The notes: a model not told the origin generated them from the letters alone. Counted from the first letter of the stretch, positions 52,728 to 62,363 are shown. The stretch is 64,000 bases of DNA from Streptomyces sp. M41(2017) (GCF_002078175.1 NZ_MWFK01000001.1:310001-374000), one strand, 5' to 3'. Numbers and translations: made by a program.

Positions 52728-53273
52728 GTGACCTGTTTCGACCGGCGTGATCTGGGACTGCTGCTGCTCCGTCTGAGCACGGGCGGCGCACTGGCCGCGC
52801 ACGGAGCGCAGAAGCTCTTCGGCTGGTTCGGTGGCGGCGGCCTCGAAGGGACCGGGGCGGCCATGGAGGCCATGGGCTACTCCCCCGGCAAGGCCAGCGC
52901 CACGGCGGCGGGCCTCGCCGAGGCGGGCGGCGGCGCCCTCCTCGCCCTCGGCCTCGCCACCCCGGCGGCCGGTGCCGCCGCGGCCGGGGCCATGGCCGGA
53001 GCGGCCGCGGTGCATGTACCGAACGGGTTCTTCGCGCAGTCCGGCGGCTACGAGTACGCGGCGTCGCTCGGACTGGCCGCGGCGGGTCTCGCGGTGACGG
53101 GCCCCGGGCGGCTGTCGGTCGACCACGCGCTGGGCCACGCCGTGAACCGCGGATGGATGGTGCCGATCGCACTCGGTGTCACGGCCGCGGTCACCGCCGT
53201 CGTCATCGGCACCCGCAACAGCCGGCTCCGCACGGCGCAGCAGGGCGAGCAGGAAGCCCTGTTCGAGGAGTAG
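52728..53273 (+). CDS. DoxX family membrane protein
   Basis: The 181-residue protein has four predicted helices. LLLRLSTGGALAAHGAQKLF and GWFGGGGLEGTGAAMEAMG are the DoxX start. PAAGAAAAGAMAGAAAVHVPNGFF is also typical. Related proteins act in redox and sulfur stress (with superoxide dismutase and SseA in mycobacteria), but the role here is open. The GTG at 52728 has GGGAG before it; a TTG at 52701 with GAGGG is an alternative. Confidence 0.85.
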   Translation: MTCFDRRDLGLLLLRLSTGGALAAHGAQKLFGWFGGGGLEGTGAAMEAMGYSPGKASATAAGLAEAGGGALLALGLATPAAGAAAAGAMAGAAAVHVPNGFFAQSGGYEYAASLGLAAAGLAVTGPGRLSVDHALGHAVNRGWMVPIALGVTAAVTAVVIGTRNSRLRTAQQGEQEALFEE

Positions 53274-53308
53274 GAGTCGGGCGGTCCGCCGCGGGGGAGG
53301 CTGCTCCT

Positions 53309-53794
53309 ATGGCCGATCAGGACCGTGACGACGACCCGATGGACCGTGACGCCCCGACGAACCGTGCCCGACCGACCGGCCCGGCGGGCACCGAGGGCAC
53401 CACGGCCGGCCCACCGGACCCGTGGGAGGCGATCGACCGGTTGCACGACTGGCTGACCGTGAACCGGGCGCACGGCGGCCGGGAGGGGTTCCTCCTGCGG
53501 GTGCTGAAGCTGTCGGAGGAGGTCGGCGAGGTCGCCCAGGCGGTGATCGGCGCGACGGGCCAGAACCCGCGCAAGGGCGTGAGCCACACCTGGGACGACG
53601 TCCGGTCGGAGCTGTGCGACGTCATGATCACGGCGATGGTGGCGCTGCGGGAACTCGCGCCCGACGCGCGCGAGGTGTTCGCGGAGCACCTCGTGTCGGT
53701 GACGGACCGCTCCCTGCGTCCGGACCCTTCTCCTGGCGCCGAACCGGCCCCCGAACCGGCCGCGGGGCCGCCCCTGTCCGACGCGGGCCCCTGA
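53309..53794 (+). CDS. MazG-like nucleotide pyrophosphohydrolase
   Basis: The 161-residue protein has a 45-residue disordered start, then the all-alpha NTP-pyrophosphatase core: LKLSEEVGEVAQAVIGATG with the EExxE metal motif, and ELCDVMITAMVAL with the ExxD motif. It may remove unusual NTPs. GGGGGAGG precedes the ATG. It follows the DoxX gene after 35 nt and may share its message. Confidence 0.88.
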   Translation: MADQDRDDDPMDRDAPTNRARPTGPAGTEGTTAGPPDPWEAIDRLHDWLTVNRAHGGREGFLLRVLKLSEEVGEVAQAVIGATGQNPRKGVSHTWDDVRSELCDVMITAMVALRELAPDAREVFAEHLVSVTDRSLRPDPSPGAEPAPEPAAGPPLSDAGP

Positions 53795-53901
53795 CCCCGC
53801 TCTTTACCTGCGCGCCCACCCTGCGCGCCCAGGCTCCACTCGCCGCTCTTCCCCTCCCCTCCACCCGGCGCTTGCCGCTCTCCCCTCGCTTCCCCGCCGT
53901 C

Positions 53902-53935
53902 CGGCGCGTTCCGCCGCCCGGCGCGTTCCGCCGCC
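53902..53935. repeat. 17-bp perfect tandem repeat in the 53.8-54.1 kb gap
   Basis: cggcgcgttccgccgcc occurs twice in direct succession. The 340-nt gap around it is pyrimidine-rich on the plus strand and has no credible gene; a ctcccgg ... ccgggag dyad lies near 54053-54080 before the DUF3616-like gene. Confidence 0.7.
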
Positions 53936-54134
53936 CTCTCGTGCTCCGCCGACCCCTCCCGCTCCGCCTCCACCCTTCCTACGAGGCAACGGGGTTGGCG
54001 GCCGGCTCAGGGGTGTCCGTCGGTCGCGCCCTCGGTGACCGCATCTGTTCACCTCCCGGACAGCGCGACGCAGCCGGGAGTTGGCGGACGCCGCACAGCC
54101 TTCTCGTCGACATCGCGTCGACGAAAGGGCCCCC

Positions 54135-55529
54135 GTGCAGGACAACGCTTTCCCCAGAGGCCGCCGGACGACCGCCGTGATCGGCGGCGTGCTGACGCTC
54201 GCGGCCATGGGGCTGGGAAGCCAGGCACACGCGGCGAGTTACGGCACGCCGAGCCTGTCCCTGTCGGCCACGTATCTGTCGGGCGCGGTGGGCGCGACCG
54301 GCGATCCGACCGTGAACGTGACCGTCGCGCAGAGCGGGGCCGACGCCGGCGCGCTCGCCGTCACCGTCACCAAGAGCAGCAAGACCTCGGTGGCGACCAC
54401 CACCGACGCCACCGTCAGCGGCACGGGCGCCACCCGCAAGCTCGCGGTCGCCGCACGCGGCCTGGGCTACACGGACCTCACGGTGCAGGTCACCGGCGTC
54501 GACGGCAAGAAGGTCACCAAGACGCTGCACTACGCCGCCTCGGCGTCCGTGCAACACCCCACGGACACTCGCTACTTCACCGGCTCCAGCGACGCCTCGG
54601 CGGCCGTCGACGTCGGCGGCGGCTACGCGGTCGTCGCGGACGACGAGTCCAACACGCTGCGCCTGTACGACCGTTCGGCGTCGGGCGCGCCCGTCAAGAC
54701 CTGGGACTTCGGCTCCAAGGCGGGCGTGTCCAAGGAGATCGACATCGAGGGCGCCACCCGCGTCGGCGACGCGATCTACTGGACGGGCTCGCTCGGCAAC
54801 AACAAGGACGGCGAGTACAAGGCCGACCGCAACACCGTGTTCACCACGACGGTGACCGGCTCCGGCGCCTCCACCGCCCTCACCTACGGCCGTTCGTACA
54901 AGAAGCTGCGCGACGACCTCGTCGCCTGGGACGAGGCGAACGGCGACCGCTACGGCTTCGCGGACGGCACCGAGGACGGCCAGATCCCCAAGCAGATCGA
55001 CGGGTTCAACGTGGAGGGCCTGGAGTTCGCGCCGGGCTCGACGACCACGGCCTACCTCGGCTTCCGCGCACCGCTCGCTCCCGCGGTTCCCGGCGGGAAG
55101 GCGCTCATCGTGCCGGTCACCAACTTCGACAAGGTGCTGAGCAGCGGTTCGAAGGCGGTCTTCGGCACACCGATCGAGCTCGACCTCGGCGGTCTGGCGA
55201 TCCGTGACATCCGTAAGAACGCGTCGAACCAGTATCTGATCGTCGCCGGTTCCTGGGCCGCGGACGACAACTCCGACCCGTACGCGCTCTACTCCTGGGA
55301 CGGCAACGCGGCGCACGCCCCGGTCAAGCGTCTCGACCTGCCGACCTCGGACCCCGGCGGCTGGGAGGCGGTGGTGGACGTCCCCGATCTCAGCGTGTCC
55401 GGCGCCCGCGCCCAGCTGATCACGGACGACGGCTCGGCCGACCTGTACGGCGACGGCACCGAGGCGAAGGACCTCGACCACCCGGAGTGGCAGAAGTCCC
55501 GGGCGACCTGGTTCACGGTCACCGACTGA
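54135..55529 (+). CDS. Secreted DUF3616-like beta-propeller protein
   Basis: The 464-residue protein has an Arg-containing signal peptide (FPRGRRTTAVIGGVLTLAAM, ending QAHAAS), an Ig-like N-terminal domain of about 110 residues (SLSATYLSGAVGATGDPTVN), and a propeller-like region with FTGSSDASAAVDVGGGYAVV, DIEGATRVGDAIYW, NVEGLEFAPGS and GGWEAVVDVPDL. These match the DUF3616 pattern, whose function is unknown. The GTG at 54135 is chosen because AAAGGG precedes it and it starts the signal peptide. A strong terminator follows. Confidence 0.78.
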   Translation: MQDNAFPRGRRTTAVIGGVLTLAAMGLGSQAHAASYGTPSLSLSATYLSGAVGATGDPTVNVTVAQSGADAGALAVTVTKSSKTSVATTTDATVSGTGATRKLAVAARGLGYTDLTVQVTGVDGKKVTKTLHYAASASVQHPTDTRYFTGSSDASAAVDVGGGYAVVADDESNTLRLYDRSASGAPVKTWDFGSKAGVSKEIDIEGATRVGDAIYWTGSLGNNKDGEYKADRNTVFTTTVTGSGASTALTYGRSYKKLRDDLVAWDEANGDRYGFADGTEDGQIPKQIDGFNVEGLEFAPGSTTTAYLGFRAPLAPAVPGGKALIVPVTNFDKVLSSGSKAVFGTPIELDLGGLAIRDIRKNASNQYLIVAGSWAADDNSDPYALYSWDGNAAHAPVKRLDLPTSDPGGWEAVVDVPDLSVSGARAQLITDDGSADLYGDGTEAKDLDHPEWQKSRATWFTVTD

Positions 55530-55638
55530 GCCGTCCTGGGCGCCGGTTCACGGTCCGGGGCCGGTGGTCCACGCGGGCAACGGCGCGGTCCCGCCGGGAC
55601 AGTGACCTCGTGCCCGACATGGACCTGATGCACGTCCG

Positions 55639-55677
55639 CACGGACCCGTGCCCCGCACTCCGGGGCACGGGTCCGTG
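55639..55677 (+). terminator. Terminator after the DUF3616-like gene
   Basis: A perfect 17-bp stem with a 5-nt loop (cactc) lies 110 nt after the stop codon. It is one of the strongest hairpins in the window. Confidence 0.75.
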
Positions 55678-55851
55678 GCGTTTCCCGTATTCGTCCGGGG
55701 GGACGGAAATCAGCCGTTCTCCGAGGTGGGACGGGGGACGGCGCAGGCCAGGCCGGTCGGCGGGGGGGCGACAGGGCTCTCGCTCCGGACGCGACTGTCC
55801 GGACGGAGCGGCGGGCGCGTCCGGTGCCCGATCGGCCGCCCGGAAGAAGGG

Positions 55852-55873
55852 CCGCTGCCCGATCGGGCAGCGG
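55852..55873. terminator. 22-bp perfect palindrome downstream of the LuxR gene
   Basis: ccgctgcccga is followed directly by its exact complement, without a loop. It lies 15 nt beyond the end of the minus-strand LuxR gene. It probably works as a terminator, although a DNA-binding site is also possible because there is no loop. The half-site cccgatcgg recurs at about 55827. Confidence 0.5.
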
Positions 55874-55888
55874 CGGATGCCCCGCCGG

Positions 55889-56599
55889 TCAGATGTAGCC
55901 CTCGCGCAGGGCGTGGGCCACGGCGTGCGCCCGGTTGCGCAGACGGAGCCGGGTGGTCAGTCCGTGCATGACGTTCTTGACGGTGCGCTCCGAGTAGGAG
56001 AGCTTGCTCGCGATCTCCGCGGTGTCGAGCCCCTCCGCCACCAGGCGCAGCACGTCGATCTCGCGCGGTGTCAGCCCCGACGCCGGTGCGCCGGTTTGGC
56101 CGGACGCCGAGCGCTGCATCGTGCCCACCTGGCTCAGCAGCCGCCCGAGCAGGTCGGCGGGCAGGTCCCCGTCCCCGCGCGCGGCGGCGAGCACGGCCTG
56201 CGACAGACGCTGCGCGGTGGCCTCGTGCCGCCAGACGACAGCGGCGGCGCCGCAGGCGATGACGTCGAGGAGCTCGGCCTCCCGGACGGAGTTCACCACC
56301 AGCACCGCACGGGCGCCCTCGGCGCGGACCAGCCGGCGCAGCCGGGCGAGGACGGTGGCGTCGGGCGTCTCGCTGATCAGCACGGCCACGGTGTCGGGGC
56401 CGGCCTCCGTCTCGTCGCGCAGGTCGAGCAGCGGGTCGCCGCGCAGTTGGCTCAGCGCCCCTGCCCGGGAGATGGGGTCCGCGGTGTGGACCACGACCGG
56501 GATGCGCGACGGCGCGCCCGCGGGGCCGTGGTCCGTGCCCGGTTCGGATGCCGGTTCCAGGGACGCTTCGATGCCTGTCGTCCTGGCTGAACTGTGCAA
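55889..56599 (-). CDS. LuxR-type regulator with a degenerate receiver domain
   Basis: The 236-residue protein has a receiver-like fold (IPVVVHTADPISRAGALSQL ... VAVLISETPDATV ... GARAVLVVN). The residue at the phospho-acceptor position (after VAVLI) is Ser or Glu rather than Asp, so it is an atypical response regulator. A LuxR helix-turn-helix ends the protein (GLTPREIDVLRLVAEGLDTA, then SYSERTVKNVMHGL). The TTG at 56599 is the best start, with GGGAGAA 7 nt upstream. It is divergent from a large LAL-type regulator across 157 nt; the two may be one signalling unit. Confidence 0.83.
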   Translation of the reverse strand: MHSSARTTGIEASLEPASEPGTDHGPAGAPSRIPVVVHTADPISRAGALSQLRGDPLLDLRDETEAGPDTVAVLISETPDATVLARLRRLVRAEGARAVLVVNSVREAELLDVIACGAAAVVWRHEATAQRLSQAVLAAARGDGDLPADLLGRLLSQVGTMQRSASGQTGAPASGLTPREIDVLRLVAEGLDTAEIASKLSYSERTVKNVMHGLTTRLRLRNRAHAVAHALREGYI

Positions 56600-56756
56600 C
56601 CGCTTCTCCCGAATCAACGTGCCGTCCGTCGTGTGGGGTCGGTGACAGAGGGCTGAAATCACACTCCTGTGCCAACAGAGGTCCGCACAATCGTGGAGCA
56701 CCACGAGAGACACCACGAGATCGGCGTCAGCGGATCCACGACTGCGGGAGGCAGTG

Positions 56757-59600
56757 ATGTCCGTACGCGGACCACTTCGCGAACGCGGGGACGCGCTGGA
56801 GCTGGTGGCCGCCGAGGCCGCGCGGGCCCGCGGCGGCACCGGCCGGCTGCTCCTGCTGTCGGGCGCCACCGGCACCGGGCGCACGGCCCTCCTCGAAGCC
56901 GCCGCCGGTCACGGGGAGACGCACGGCATGCGGGTGCTGCGCGCCCGCTGCTCACCGGACCCCCATCCGCCCTTCGCCGCCGTGCTCCGCCTGCTCTCCC
57001 TGGACCAGGACGCGCTCGGGCAGCACAGCGCGGACCAGAGTGCGCTGGGGCAGCACAGCGGGCGCGGGACGGAGCCGCCGTCCCCCGCCCCTGAGCATGG
57101 CCGGACGGCCGCCCGGCTGTGGCGCCTGCTGCTCGCGCACGCGGGCGACGCGCCGCTGCTGGTGGCCGTGGACGACGTGCACCTCGCCGACGAGCACTCC
57201 CGGCAGTGGCTCGCCGCCGCCGCCCGGCAGATCGACCGCCTGCCGGTGCTGCTGGTGGTGACCGAGCGCACGCAGTACGACGTCGATCCGGCGGGCCCCG
57301 GCCTCGCGCACGCGCTCTCGCCCGACCTGGTCCGTACCCACACCCTGGCCCCGCTGAGCACCGACTCGGCGGCGGAGCTGGTCCGTTCGGCCTTCGACGA
57401 CGCCCCCGCGGACGCCTGGGTGGACGACTGCGTACGGGCCTGCGCGGGCAACCCGCTGCTGCTGCACGCCCTCCTCGACGACCTGCGCGCGGTGCCCGGT
57501 GCGCGGTCCCCCGCTCCCGTCCCGTCGACCTGCGCGGCCCTCTACCCCGGCGCGTACCCGGCGGCCGTGTCGTGGTGGCTGGACTGCGCGGGCCCCGCCA
57601 CCGCCGATGTGGCCCGTTCGCTCGCGCTCGCGACGACGGACTCAGCCAGCCACGCGCCGTACGCCGACACCGAGTTGCTGGCGGTGATGGCCGGCGCCGA
57701 CCCCGCCCGGGTCCCCGGCTGGCTGACGTCGATGACCCGCCTCGGGATGCTGCGCCCCTCACCCGCGGGCGGCCACCCCGACTACGCCCACCCCCTCCTC
57801 CGGGACGCGGTGGCGAGCGGCTGGCCGGGAGCCCGGCGCCAGGCGGCCCACCGGGCAGCGGCGGAGACGATGCTGCGGCGGGGCGATCCGGCTCAGGCGG
57901 TGGCGGGGCACGTCCTGCGGGCGCCCGCGATCGGTGCCGGGTGGGCGGTCGGCGTGCTGCTGGACGCCGCGTCCGCCGCGGTCCGCACGGGCAGGGCCGG
58001 CGACGCACCGGCCTTCCTGCGCCGCGCCCTGGAGGAGCCGCTGACGCCCGAACGCCGCTCCGCGGTCCTCACCGAGCTGGGGTCCCTGGAGTTCCTGACC
58101 GTCCGGCCGGCCGCGGGGATGTCCCGGCTCGCCGAGGCCGTACGGCTGCCGGGCACGCCCCGTGACCGGGTACGGGCGGCGGTCGCCCTCGGCACGGCGC
58201 TGACCGGGCAGGGTGAGACGCGCGCCGCGATCGGCGTCCTGCGGTCCCTGGACGACCAGTTGCGCGACCACCCGGACCTGGCCCGCACCGTCCAGACGGC
58301 CTCGGCACTCCTGTCGGACCAGGACGCGGACGTACGGCGGGAGATGTACCGGTGGCTGCGCGAGACCGCCGAACGCTCCCCGCACCTGGTCGGCGCGGCG
58401 GGCCGGGCGCTGCTCGTGCGGTACGAGGCGACGGCCGGCCTGACGTCGGCGCGGACCGCCGTACGACGCGTCCGCGCGCTCCTGGAGGAACCGTCGGACC
58501 CGCTCGGCGAGCCGTTCCTCCTGGGCACGGCCGCCGCCGTCGCGCAGTGGGCCGACGAACTCGACGAGGCGGAACGCCTGGTGGAGCGGGGCCTCGCGGG
58601 CCAGAGCGCGTCGCTCCTGCACCCGATGCACGCGGCCCTGCTGAACGTACGGGCCGACATCGCGGCGGCCCGCGGCGCCCACGAGGACGTCGTCCCGGCC
58701 GCCCGTCCCGTCGGCCGTGCCCCGGGCAACCAGGACGCGCTCGCCGTCCTCGCCCTGGTGGGGCAGGGCCGTACGGACACGGCCACCGCCCTCGCGGACG
58801 ACGTCGAACTGCGGGACGCCCCCGACTCCTGGGAGGCGAACCGGTTCCTCTACGCACGCGGGGTCCTGCGCGCGGCCGACGGCGACCCGGCAGCGGCGCT
58901 GGACGACTTCCTGGAATGCGGGCGCCGGCAGTCGGCGCGGGAGGTGCTGAGCCCCGTGGTGACGCCGTGGCGCACGGCGGCGGCGGAGTGCCGGGTGGCC
59001 CTGGGCCGCCCGGAGGAGGCCCTCGCACTCGCGCGGGAGGAACTGCGCCTGGCCACCGTCTGGAACACGCCCCGCCTGGTGGGGCGTTCCCTGAGCACCC
59101 TCGGCACGGCGACGGGCGGCAGACAGGGCCTGGACCTGGCGGACCGCGCCGTACGCCTGCTGCGCGAGGCACCCGCCGGTACGGAACTGCCGGCCGCGCT
59201 GATCGCCCAGGGCCGCCAGTTGACCGCGGCCGGGGAGCGGACGCGCGCCCGCGAGCCCCTGCGCGAGGCGGCCGAACGCGCGGAGCGCCTCGGCGCGGTC
59301 CGCCTGCACACCGAGGCCCAGCAGGCCCTGCGCGAGGCCGGCGCCCGCCGCGCGGCGGCCCCCCGCACCGGCACGGACGCCCTCACCCCGAGCGAACGCC
59401 GCATAGCCACCCTGGCGGCCGACGGCCGCACCAACCCGGAAATCTCCACCCTCCTCCACCTGGCCCGCCGCACCGTGGAAACCCACCTGACCAGCACCTT
59501 CCGCAAGTTGGGGATTCGGGGGCGGGGGGAGTTGGCGGGGGCGTTGGGGCGAGAGTATCCACAGGGGGACAGCGAGCCGAGAACACGAATGCCCGCGTGA
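56757..59600 (+). CDS. LAL-type LuxR regulator with a degenerate Walker A motif
   Basis: The 947-residue protein has an N-terminal AAA-type ATPase (about 1-230), a long helical TPR-like middle, and a C-terminal LuxR HTH (DALTPSERRIATLAADGRTN ... RRTVETHLTSTFRKLGIRGR). Walker A is GATGTGRT, with Arg at position 42 where Lys is normal; Walker B is LLVAVDDVHLAD. ATP binding may be weak. A short internal duplication, DALGQHSADQSALGQHS, lies at about residues 84-100. GGGAGG precedes the ATG at 56757. LAL proteins control pathway-specific genes in Streptomyces; the target here is unknown. Confidence 0.9.
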   Translation: MSVRGPLRERGDALELVAAEAARARGGTGRLLLLSGATGTGRTALLEAAAGHGETHGMRVLRARCSPDPHPPFAAVLRLLSLDQDALGQHSADQSALGQHSGRGTEPPSPAPEHGRTAARLWRLLLAHAGDAPLLVAVDDVHLADEHSRQWLAAAARQIDRLPVLLVVTERTQYDVDPAGPGLAHALSPDLVRTHTLAPLSTDSAAELVRSAFDDAPADAWVDDCVRACAGNPLLLHALLDDLRAVPGARSPAPVPSTCAALYPGAYPAAVSWWLDCAGPATADVARSLALATTDSASHAPYADTELLAVMAGADPARVPGWLTSMTRLGMLRPSPAGGHPDYAHPLLRDAVASGWPGARRQAAHRAAAETMLRRGDPAQAVAGHVLRAPAIGAGWAVGVLLDAASAAVRTGRAGDAPAFLRRALEEPLTPERRSAVLTELGSLEFLTVRPAAGMSRLAEAVRLPGTPRDRVRAAVALGTALTGQGETRAAIGVLRSLDDQLRDHPDLARTVQTASALLSDQDADVRREMYRWLRETAERSPHLVGAAGRALLVRYEATAGLTSARTAVRRVRALLEEPSDPLGEPFLLGTAAAVAQWADELDEAERLVERGLAGQSASLLHPMHAALLNVRADIAAARGAHEDVVPAARPVGRAPGNQDALAVLALVGQGRTDTATALADDVELRDAPDSWEANRFLYARGVLRAADGDPAAALDDFLECGRRQSAREVLSPVVTPWRTAAAECRVALGRPEEALALAREELRLATVWNTPRLVGRSLSTLGTATGGRQGLDLADRAVRLLREAPAGTELPAALIAQGRQLTAAGERTRAREPLREAAERAERLGAVRLHTEAQQALREAGARRAAAPRTGTDALTPSERRIATLAADGRTNPEISTLLHLARRTVETHLTSTFRKLGIRGRGELAGALGREYPQGDSEPRTRMPA

Positions 59601-59752
59601 ACAGCCGGGCAAGATGCCGTGCGGCCCCGATCAAGGGTCGACTCACCGGTCGACATCCGTCGGTCGCGGTCCCGTGTCGGAACCCCTACCGGGCTGCTCC
59701 AGCGGGGCACACGCCTTGACAGCTGATCCAACGCCTCGGGAGGCTGACCGCA

Positions 59753-60652
59753 ATGGACTTCCATGAGACTCATGACGGGTTGACCGAGGCCAACGCGCGA
59801 CGGGCCATGCTGGTGGCGTGCGACTCCGCCGGATTGCCCCAGTTCCCGGACGCGAAGCTCCTGCGGCTCGGCGAGAACGCCCTGTTCGCCCTTCCCGAGG
59901 TGGATACCGTAGTCAGAGTCGCCCGGTCGGCGGAGATGGCCGACAAGGTTGCCAAGGAACTCGCCGTCGCGCGCTGGCTCGCCCGGTCCGGCTTTCCGTC
60001 CGTTCATCCGACGGACGCGCCACAGCCGGTCGAAGCGGACGGCCGACTGGTGACCTTCTGGGAGTTCGTGCCGGACAGCTCTCCCCCGACAGCCTGTGCC
60101 CCGCTCGCCACGCTCCTCCGCGATCTTCACGCGCTGCCGGATCCCGACTTCCCCCTTCCGGTCCTGGACCCGTTTCCTGTCATGCGTCGCCGTCTTGATG
60201 TGGCATCAGGCATCCGACGGGAGGACGTCCGCTTCCTTTCCGAAGCCTGTGACAGCGCTGAGGACGACTTCCGTACGCTCGTGGCCTCGTCACCACAGCA
60301 CTTGGTCCACGGTGACGCTCATCGCGGCAACGTCCTCCGCAACAGCGACCGCACCCTCCTGATCGACTACGAGGCAGTGGCGTTGGGCCCACGGGCCTGG
60401 GACCTGGTGCCCACCGCAATGGCTGTCGACCGGTTCGATCTGCAACCCGCCGAGTACGCGGCCTTCGCGCTCACCTACGGCGCCGACGTCACCGAGTGGC
60501 ACGGCTATCCGGTGCTCCGCACCACGCGGGAGTTGGGGATGACGACCTGGCTGATGCAGATCGCCCAGTCCGGCGACGCGGCGGAAGAGTTCGCGCTGCG
60601 TATGGAGTCTCTGCGAAAGGGTGACCTTGAACGGCGCTGGCACGCGCTCTGA
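59753..60652 (+). CDS. Aminoglycoside phosphotransferase (APH)-fold kinase
   Basis: The 299-residue protein is a protein-kinase-like small-molecule kinase. Catalytic loop HGDAHRGNVL (H186, D188, N193) and the metal Asp D205 in LLIDYEAVALG are intact; VFALPEVDTVVRVARS holds the first lobe. The substrate is unknown: antibiotic, choline, homoserine or a protein are all possible. GGGAGG precedes the ATG. Third positions include more A and T than in neighbouring genes. Its 3' end overlaps the next gene by 32 nt, so the two are probably made together. Confidence 0.85.
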   Translation: MDFHETHDGLTEANARRAMLVACDSAGLPQFPDAKLLRLGENALFALPEVDTVVRVARSAEMADKVAKELAVARWLARSGFPSVHPTDAPQPVEADGRLVTFWEFVPDSSPPTACAPLATLLRDLHALPDPDFPLPVLDPFPVMRRRLDVASGIRREDVRFLSEACDSAEDDFRTLVASSPQHLVHGDAHRGNVLRNSDRTLLIDYEAVALGPRAWDLVPTAMAVDRFDLQPAEYAAFALTYGADVTEWHGYPVLRTTRELGMTTWLMQIAQSGDAAEEFALRMESLRKGDLERRWHAL

Positions 60653-62363
60653 CGGCACGGCCGGCGGGCTCTTCGCTCCCTATGCCTCCCGGCCCCACCT
60701 TCGCATCACCACGGTCTATTCGACGTCCTGGGTCTGCGACCCGGCCCGGCTCACGCCGGACGGTCATGCTCCGACGGACATCCTGGCCTTCGGGCGGCTG
60801 ACACCCTTCTATGACATGGCGAAGGAGCAGTTACCCAGAGTCCTCAGGAAGGAGTCCCTCGACTGCGCCTCGCTGGTGTGTCAACGCTGGCAGACCGGCC
60901 TGCCGATGGCCGCGACTCTGTGGCATTTTTTGCACCCCTCCGGTCAGGTGCTGGTGGCGCTGACGCTGGACGTTCCCCTGGGGCTTGTCGAGTCGGTTCC
61001 GCTGATGGAGGACCTCTACTACGCGAGCATCGAATGCGGCGGTGTCCCGCTGGAACAGCTCGCCGGCGAACGAGTCGGTCATCATGCGCCGAACGGCGAC
61101 GCAGCGACCAGGGGCTTCCTCCCCGAACGACACCAACTGGTCTTCCGCAGTGTGTCCTCTCCGGAGGATGCGCCGGGCGACGATGTCATTCAGCGCGTCA
61201 TCTACCGCTCCGATCTTCCGTACCGTCCGGAGCACAGTTCCATCAGCTACCCGGCCGAACTCAACAGACGACCCACCACAGTCGGCGCCCTCGGGCCGTA
61301 CGCGAGCCTCATCTGCGGCCATCAGGACTACATTGAGAACTGCGTCCTGCTCTCCGCCGTGCAGACGGTGGGTTCTGCCGCCCGCCTGCGGGAGATCCGG
61401 GAAATCGCCTACGCCTACGGACACCGGTTCCGGGCCCGGTCAGAAACCGAACGCGACACCCATCGCCGTCGGACGATGCTGGAGTCGATCTCCGAAGGCC
61501 TGAGCCATCTCGAACTGGAACTCAGTTACAGCGTCGAAGCCGGCGGTGACATCGGAACCCTCGTCCCGGCCTTACGCGTGGAGAGCTTCCACAACGCCCT
61601 CTACACCGCGATGGGTCTGACCGGACGCTCCAGCACGATCGGCCAGATGCTGGGCCGGCTCAGCAACGCCATCGCCGCCGAACTCACCTCTGTCGAGAGT
61701 GCCGAGCAGCGAGCTGGCGACCGGCGTCGTATCCGGACGGTCGTGGCAATCACCTTCGTCACCACGGTCTCCGGAACCCTGAGTCTGCTCTTCGGCTTCT
61801 TCGGCATCAACGCCCGGCAGGTGGACGACCAACGGTCGATGTTCGACGACCGCTACACACCGATCTACGCCCTCATCGCCCTCATCCTGGCCTGCGCTTT
61901 GGCGATCTTCGGAGGGATGAGGCTGCACGAACGACGGACCGAACGGCGTGAGCGCAACCGTATCCGCAGCTGGGAGACCATTCACGGGCTCCTGGCCCGC
62001 GAATTCGGAGCCGTCATGCTGAACCCGGCCAACTTCGCCGCCCCGCATCCCCAGGCCGGACCGTCCCAGGAAGCAGGACGGGACCCCCCGATGGGGAGCC
62101 GCAGCCTTCGGGCACCCCGGCTCACTGACGTGATGGAGCGACGCCGGGTAAAGAGCGGCAGACGAGTCAGGCTGTACGCCGGGTTTTGTACCGCGGGTCC
62201 TCGCGGACGTCGCGGCGACGGCCATCCATCTAGGGCCGGCGTTGCCGCCGGCCTCGTGCGGTCTACCCGCGGACTCGGGCGAGCAGCCCTCGAACGTCCG
62301 CGCAGGAGCACCGAGGTGCTCCCTCTTGACCTTGCTCCGGGTGGGGTTTACCTAGCCGCCTGA
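60621..62363 (+). CDS. CorA-like membrane protein with GIN motif, C-terminus running into rnpB
   Basis: The frame encodes 580 residues. A large soluble N-terminal part of about 370 residues has long helices (HRRRTMLESISEGLSHLELE). Two helices follow: VVAITFVTTVSGTLSLLFGFF and YALIALILACALAIFGGM. The first helix ends FFGIN, where CorA divalent-cation channels have GMN (G395-I396-N397), so this is a distant or altered CorA-type protein. The last 68 residues are read antisense to rnpB and are Arg/Gly-rich, hence probably not original. The GTG at 60621 overlaps the kinase gene; a TTG at 60627 has a better-placed AAAGGG. Confidence 0.75.
   Translation: MTLNGAGTRSDGTAGGLFAPYASRPHLRITTVYSTSWVCDPARLTPDGHAPTDILAFGRLTPFYDMAKEQLPRVLRKESLDCASLVCQRWQTGLPMAATLWHFLHPSGQVLVALTLDVPLGLVESVPLMEDLYYASIECGGVPLEQLAGERVGHHAPNGDAATRGFLPERHQLVFRSVSSPEDAPGDDVIQRVIYRSDLPYRPEHSSISYPAELNRRPTTVGALGPYASLICGHQDYIENCVLLSAVQTVGSAARLREIREIAYAYGHRFRARSETERDTHRRRTMLESISEGLSHLELELSYSVEAGGDIGTLVPALRVESFHNALYTAMGLTGRSSTIGQMLGRLSNAIAAELTSVESAEQRAGDRRRIRTVVAITFVTTVSGTLSLLFGFFGINARQVDDQRSMFDDRYTPIYALIALILACALAIFGGMRLHERRTERRERNRIRSWETIHGLLAREFGAVMLNPANFAAPHPQAGPSQEAGRDPPMGSRSLRAPRLTDVMERRRVKSGRRVRLYAGFCTAGPRGRRGDGHPSRAGVAAGLVRSTRGLGRAALERPRRSTEVLPLDLAPGGVYLAA

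Noticed and set aside
59601..59752. Attachment site copy of the rnpB 3' end at the left side of the kinase/CorA-like pair
   Set aside because: No sequence matching the rnpB 3' end was found here and there is no integrase, so an integrative element is not supported.
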